Shown one piece after another: positions 19,089 to 19,821 of a stretch of 19,821 nt of DNA. Source of the DNA: DAIOHQ01 sp036744635 (lineage in GTDB: Bacteria; Planctomycetota; Phycisphaerae; Tepidisphaerales; Tepidisphaeraceae); NCBI GenBank assembly GCA_036744635.1, contig DAIOHQ010000070.1, positions 1-19,821 on the forward strand. Reading direction: 5' to 3'. The notes beneath the pieces are model-generated. The model searched no databases. It saw nothing but the letters and a program-made list of their open reading frames with translations, and had not been told where the DNA came from. A program made the position numbers and the translations under genes. Position 1 is the stretch's first letter. The number at the start of each line of letters is the position of its first letter.

Positions 19089-19649
19089 CTAATCCAGCGC
19101 CGCATACCAGAAGAGCGTCACCGATTCCTTCACCAGGTCATGATTGGAGTTGCGCCGCACATCCACGCCGGCCAGGTCAAAGCCGCACTTGGCAAGAAGC
19201 TGACACGCGGGGATGTTGTTGGTCTTGCTCTCGGCCACGACAGCGCGAAGCTGGTTGTCGCGGGCATACTGCAGCAGTTGATAGAGCATCGCGGTGGCAA
19301 TCCCCTGGCGGCGCAGGTCATAGTCAACCCGCAGATCGAGCAGCGCCAGCGTGTTGTGCTGCGGAACCGGCCGGGCCGCGGCCAGAGCGACGATTGCCCC
19401 ATCGTGCTCGGCCACCAAACCGATCCCTTCGTCCGCGCCGCTGGCGATCTGCCGGATGGAAAAACGCTGGTCATCGTCAATCGGATTGGAGGCGATCAGC
19501 TTGGAGCGCAGCGGACGCTCCTCAATTTTCCACAACATTGCCAGCCCGGCGCCGGATTGATCGACGTGCAGATAGGAAAGCGATTCGACGGTGGCATCGA
19601 TGTCGGCGAGCTGATCGAGGTCGGCGGGTTGAAGGAATCTGATTTGCAT
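19089..19649 (-). CDS. GNAT-family N-acetyltransferase
   Basis: The protein has 186 residues from ATG 19649 (MQIRFLQPADLDQLADID), where the fold begins; upstream in-frame codons are not domain-like. The acetyl-CoA-binding motif A is LDLRVDYDLRRQGIATAMLY (104-123), with R114-Q-G-I-A as the pyrophosphate loop, followed by ARDNQLRAVVAESKTNNIPA and LLAKCGF (151-157). The order and spacing resemble streptothricin-acetyltransferase-like GNAT enzymes, but the acceptor cannot be predicted. It acts in the cytoplasm and transfers acetyl from acetyl-CoA to an amine. It appears to be transcribed alone. Confidence 0.9.
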   Translation of the reverse strand: MQIRFLQPADLDQLADIDATVESLSYLHVDQSGAGLAMLWKIEERPLRSKLIASNPIDDDQRFSIRQIASGADEGIGLVAEHDGAIVALAAARPVPQHNTLALLDLRVDYDLRRQGIATAMLYQLLQYARDNQLRAVVAESKTNNIPACQLLAKCGFDLAGVDVRRNSNHDLVKESVTLFWYAALD

Positions 19650-19711
19650 AATCGTCGCCGGCAAATGATACGCACGGTCCATCCTGCCGGCGACGCAGCG
19701 CCCCATGGTGG

Positions 19712-19821
19712 TGCGGACATTCCTGTCCGCATCGCACTGTAGGGTGGGCGTACTCGCCCACCGTTCTGGTGGGGCAGATCATTCCTGTCTGCCATGGCTG
19801 GATGAGCGGCAGGTGTACTCA
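19712..19821 (+). repeat. Cluster of hairpin repeats, copy B of the 5160-5230 element, cut by the window end
   Basis: Three hairpins follow one another: GCGGACA-TTCC-TGTCCGC (19713-19730), GGTGGGCG-TACT-CGCCCACC (19743-19762) and GGCAGA/TCTGCC (19773-19793). From 19769 onwards the sequence matches, in inverted orientation, the repeat at 5160-5230. The element continues beyond the window. No gene is seen in 19650-19821. Confidence 0.8.

Overview
The window is a GC-rich bacterial chromosomal segment with 17 protein-coding genes that I support, one tRNA gene, and at least eight kinds of intergenic palindromic repeat. Secreted proteins carry Thr-Gln-Pro-rich stretches (ATQPA, TTQPA, TTQPV), a habit I associate with Planctomycetota of the Phycisphaerae/Tepidisphaera type. 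That assignment is inference; no rRNA or phylogenetic marker was tested. No phage, plasmid, insertion sequence or CRISPR array is visible.

Layout. 80-2299 (+): a large protein resembling a TIM-barrel glycoside hydrolase. 2342-2414 (-): tRNA-Thr(TGT). 2517-3059 (+): DUF488 protein. 3253-4188 (-): malate dehydrogenase. 4291-5031 (-): DUF4058 protein. 5406-8357 (+): exported two-domain M16 zinc peptidase. 8534-9484 (-): radical SAM/SPASM protein. 9681-14125 (+): ECF sigma factor, one-pass membrane protein (probable anti-sigma factor), secreted unknown protein, secreted HtrA-like protein with a PDZ domain but no catalytic triad, and GT2 glycosyltransferase. 14313-15110 (+): DUF1444/YtpQ-like. 15196-16239 (+): xylose-isomerase-like protein. 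16416-18872 (-): pseudo-receiver, receiver-GGDEF diguanylate cyclase and YajQ. 19089-19649 (-): GNAT acetyltransferase.

Two gene groups look functional. The minus-strand trio places a c-di-GMP synthase (with an intact GGDEF and inhibitory site) directly before YajQ, a family known to include c-di-GMP-binding effectors; both receiver-like domains lack the phospho-acceptor aspartate. The plus-strand row from the ECF sigma factor to the GT2 enzyme could be an envelope-stress module in which the HtrA-like member is a pseudoprotease.

The other main signal is between the genes. Many spacers carry a perfect or near-perfect palindrome. A 78-79 nt element with a conserved loop occurs three times; its third copy contains the probable start codon of the HtrA-like gene. 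A GC-rich double-hairpin element is tandemly duplicated next to yajQ and contains the yajQ stop codon. Several unrelated elements share one design: two hairpins whose arms can also pair with each other.
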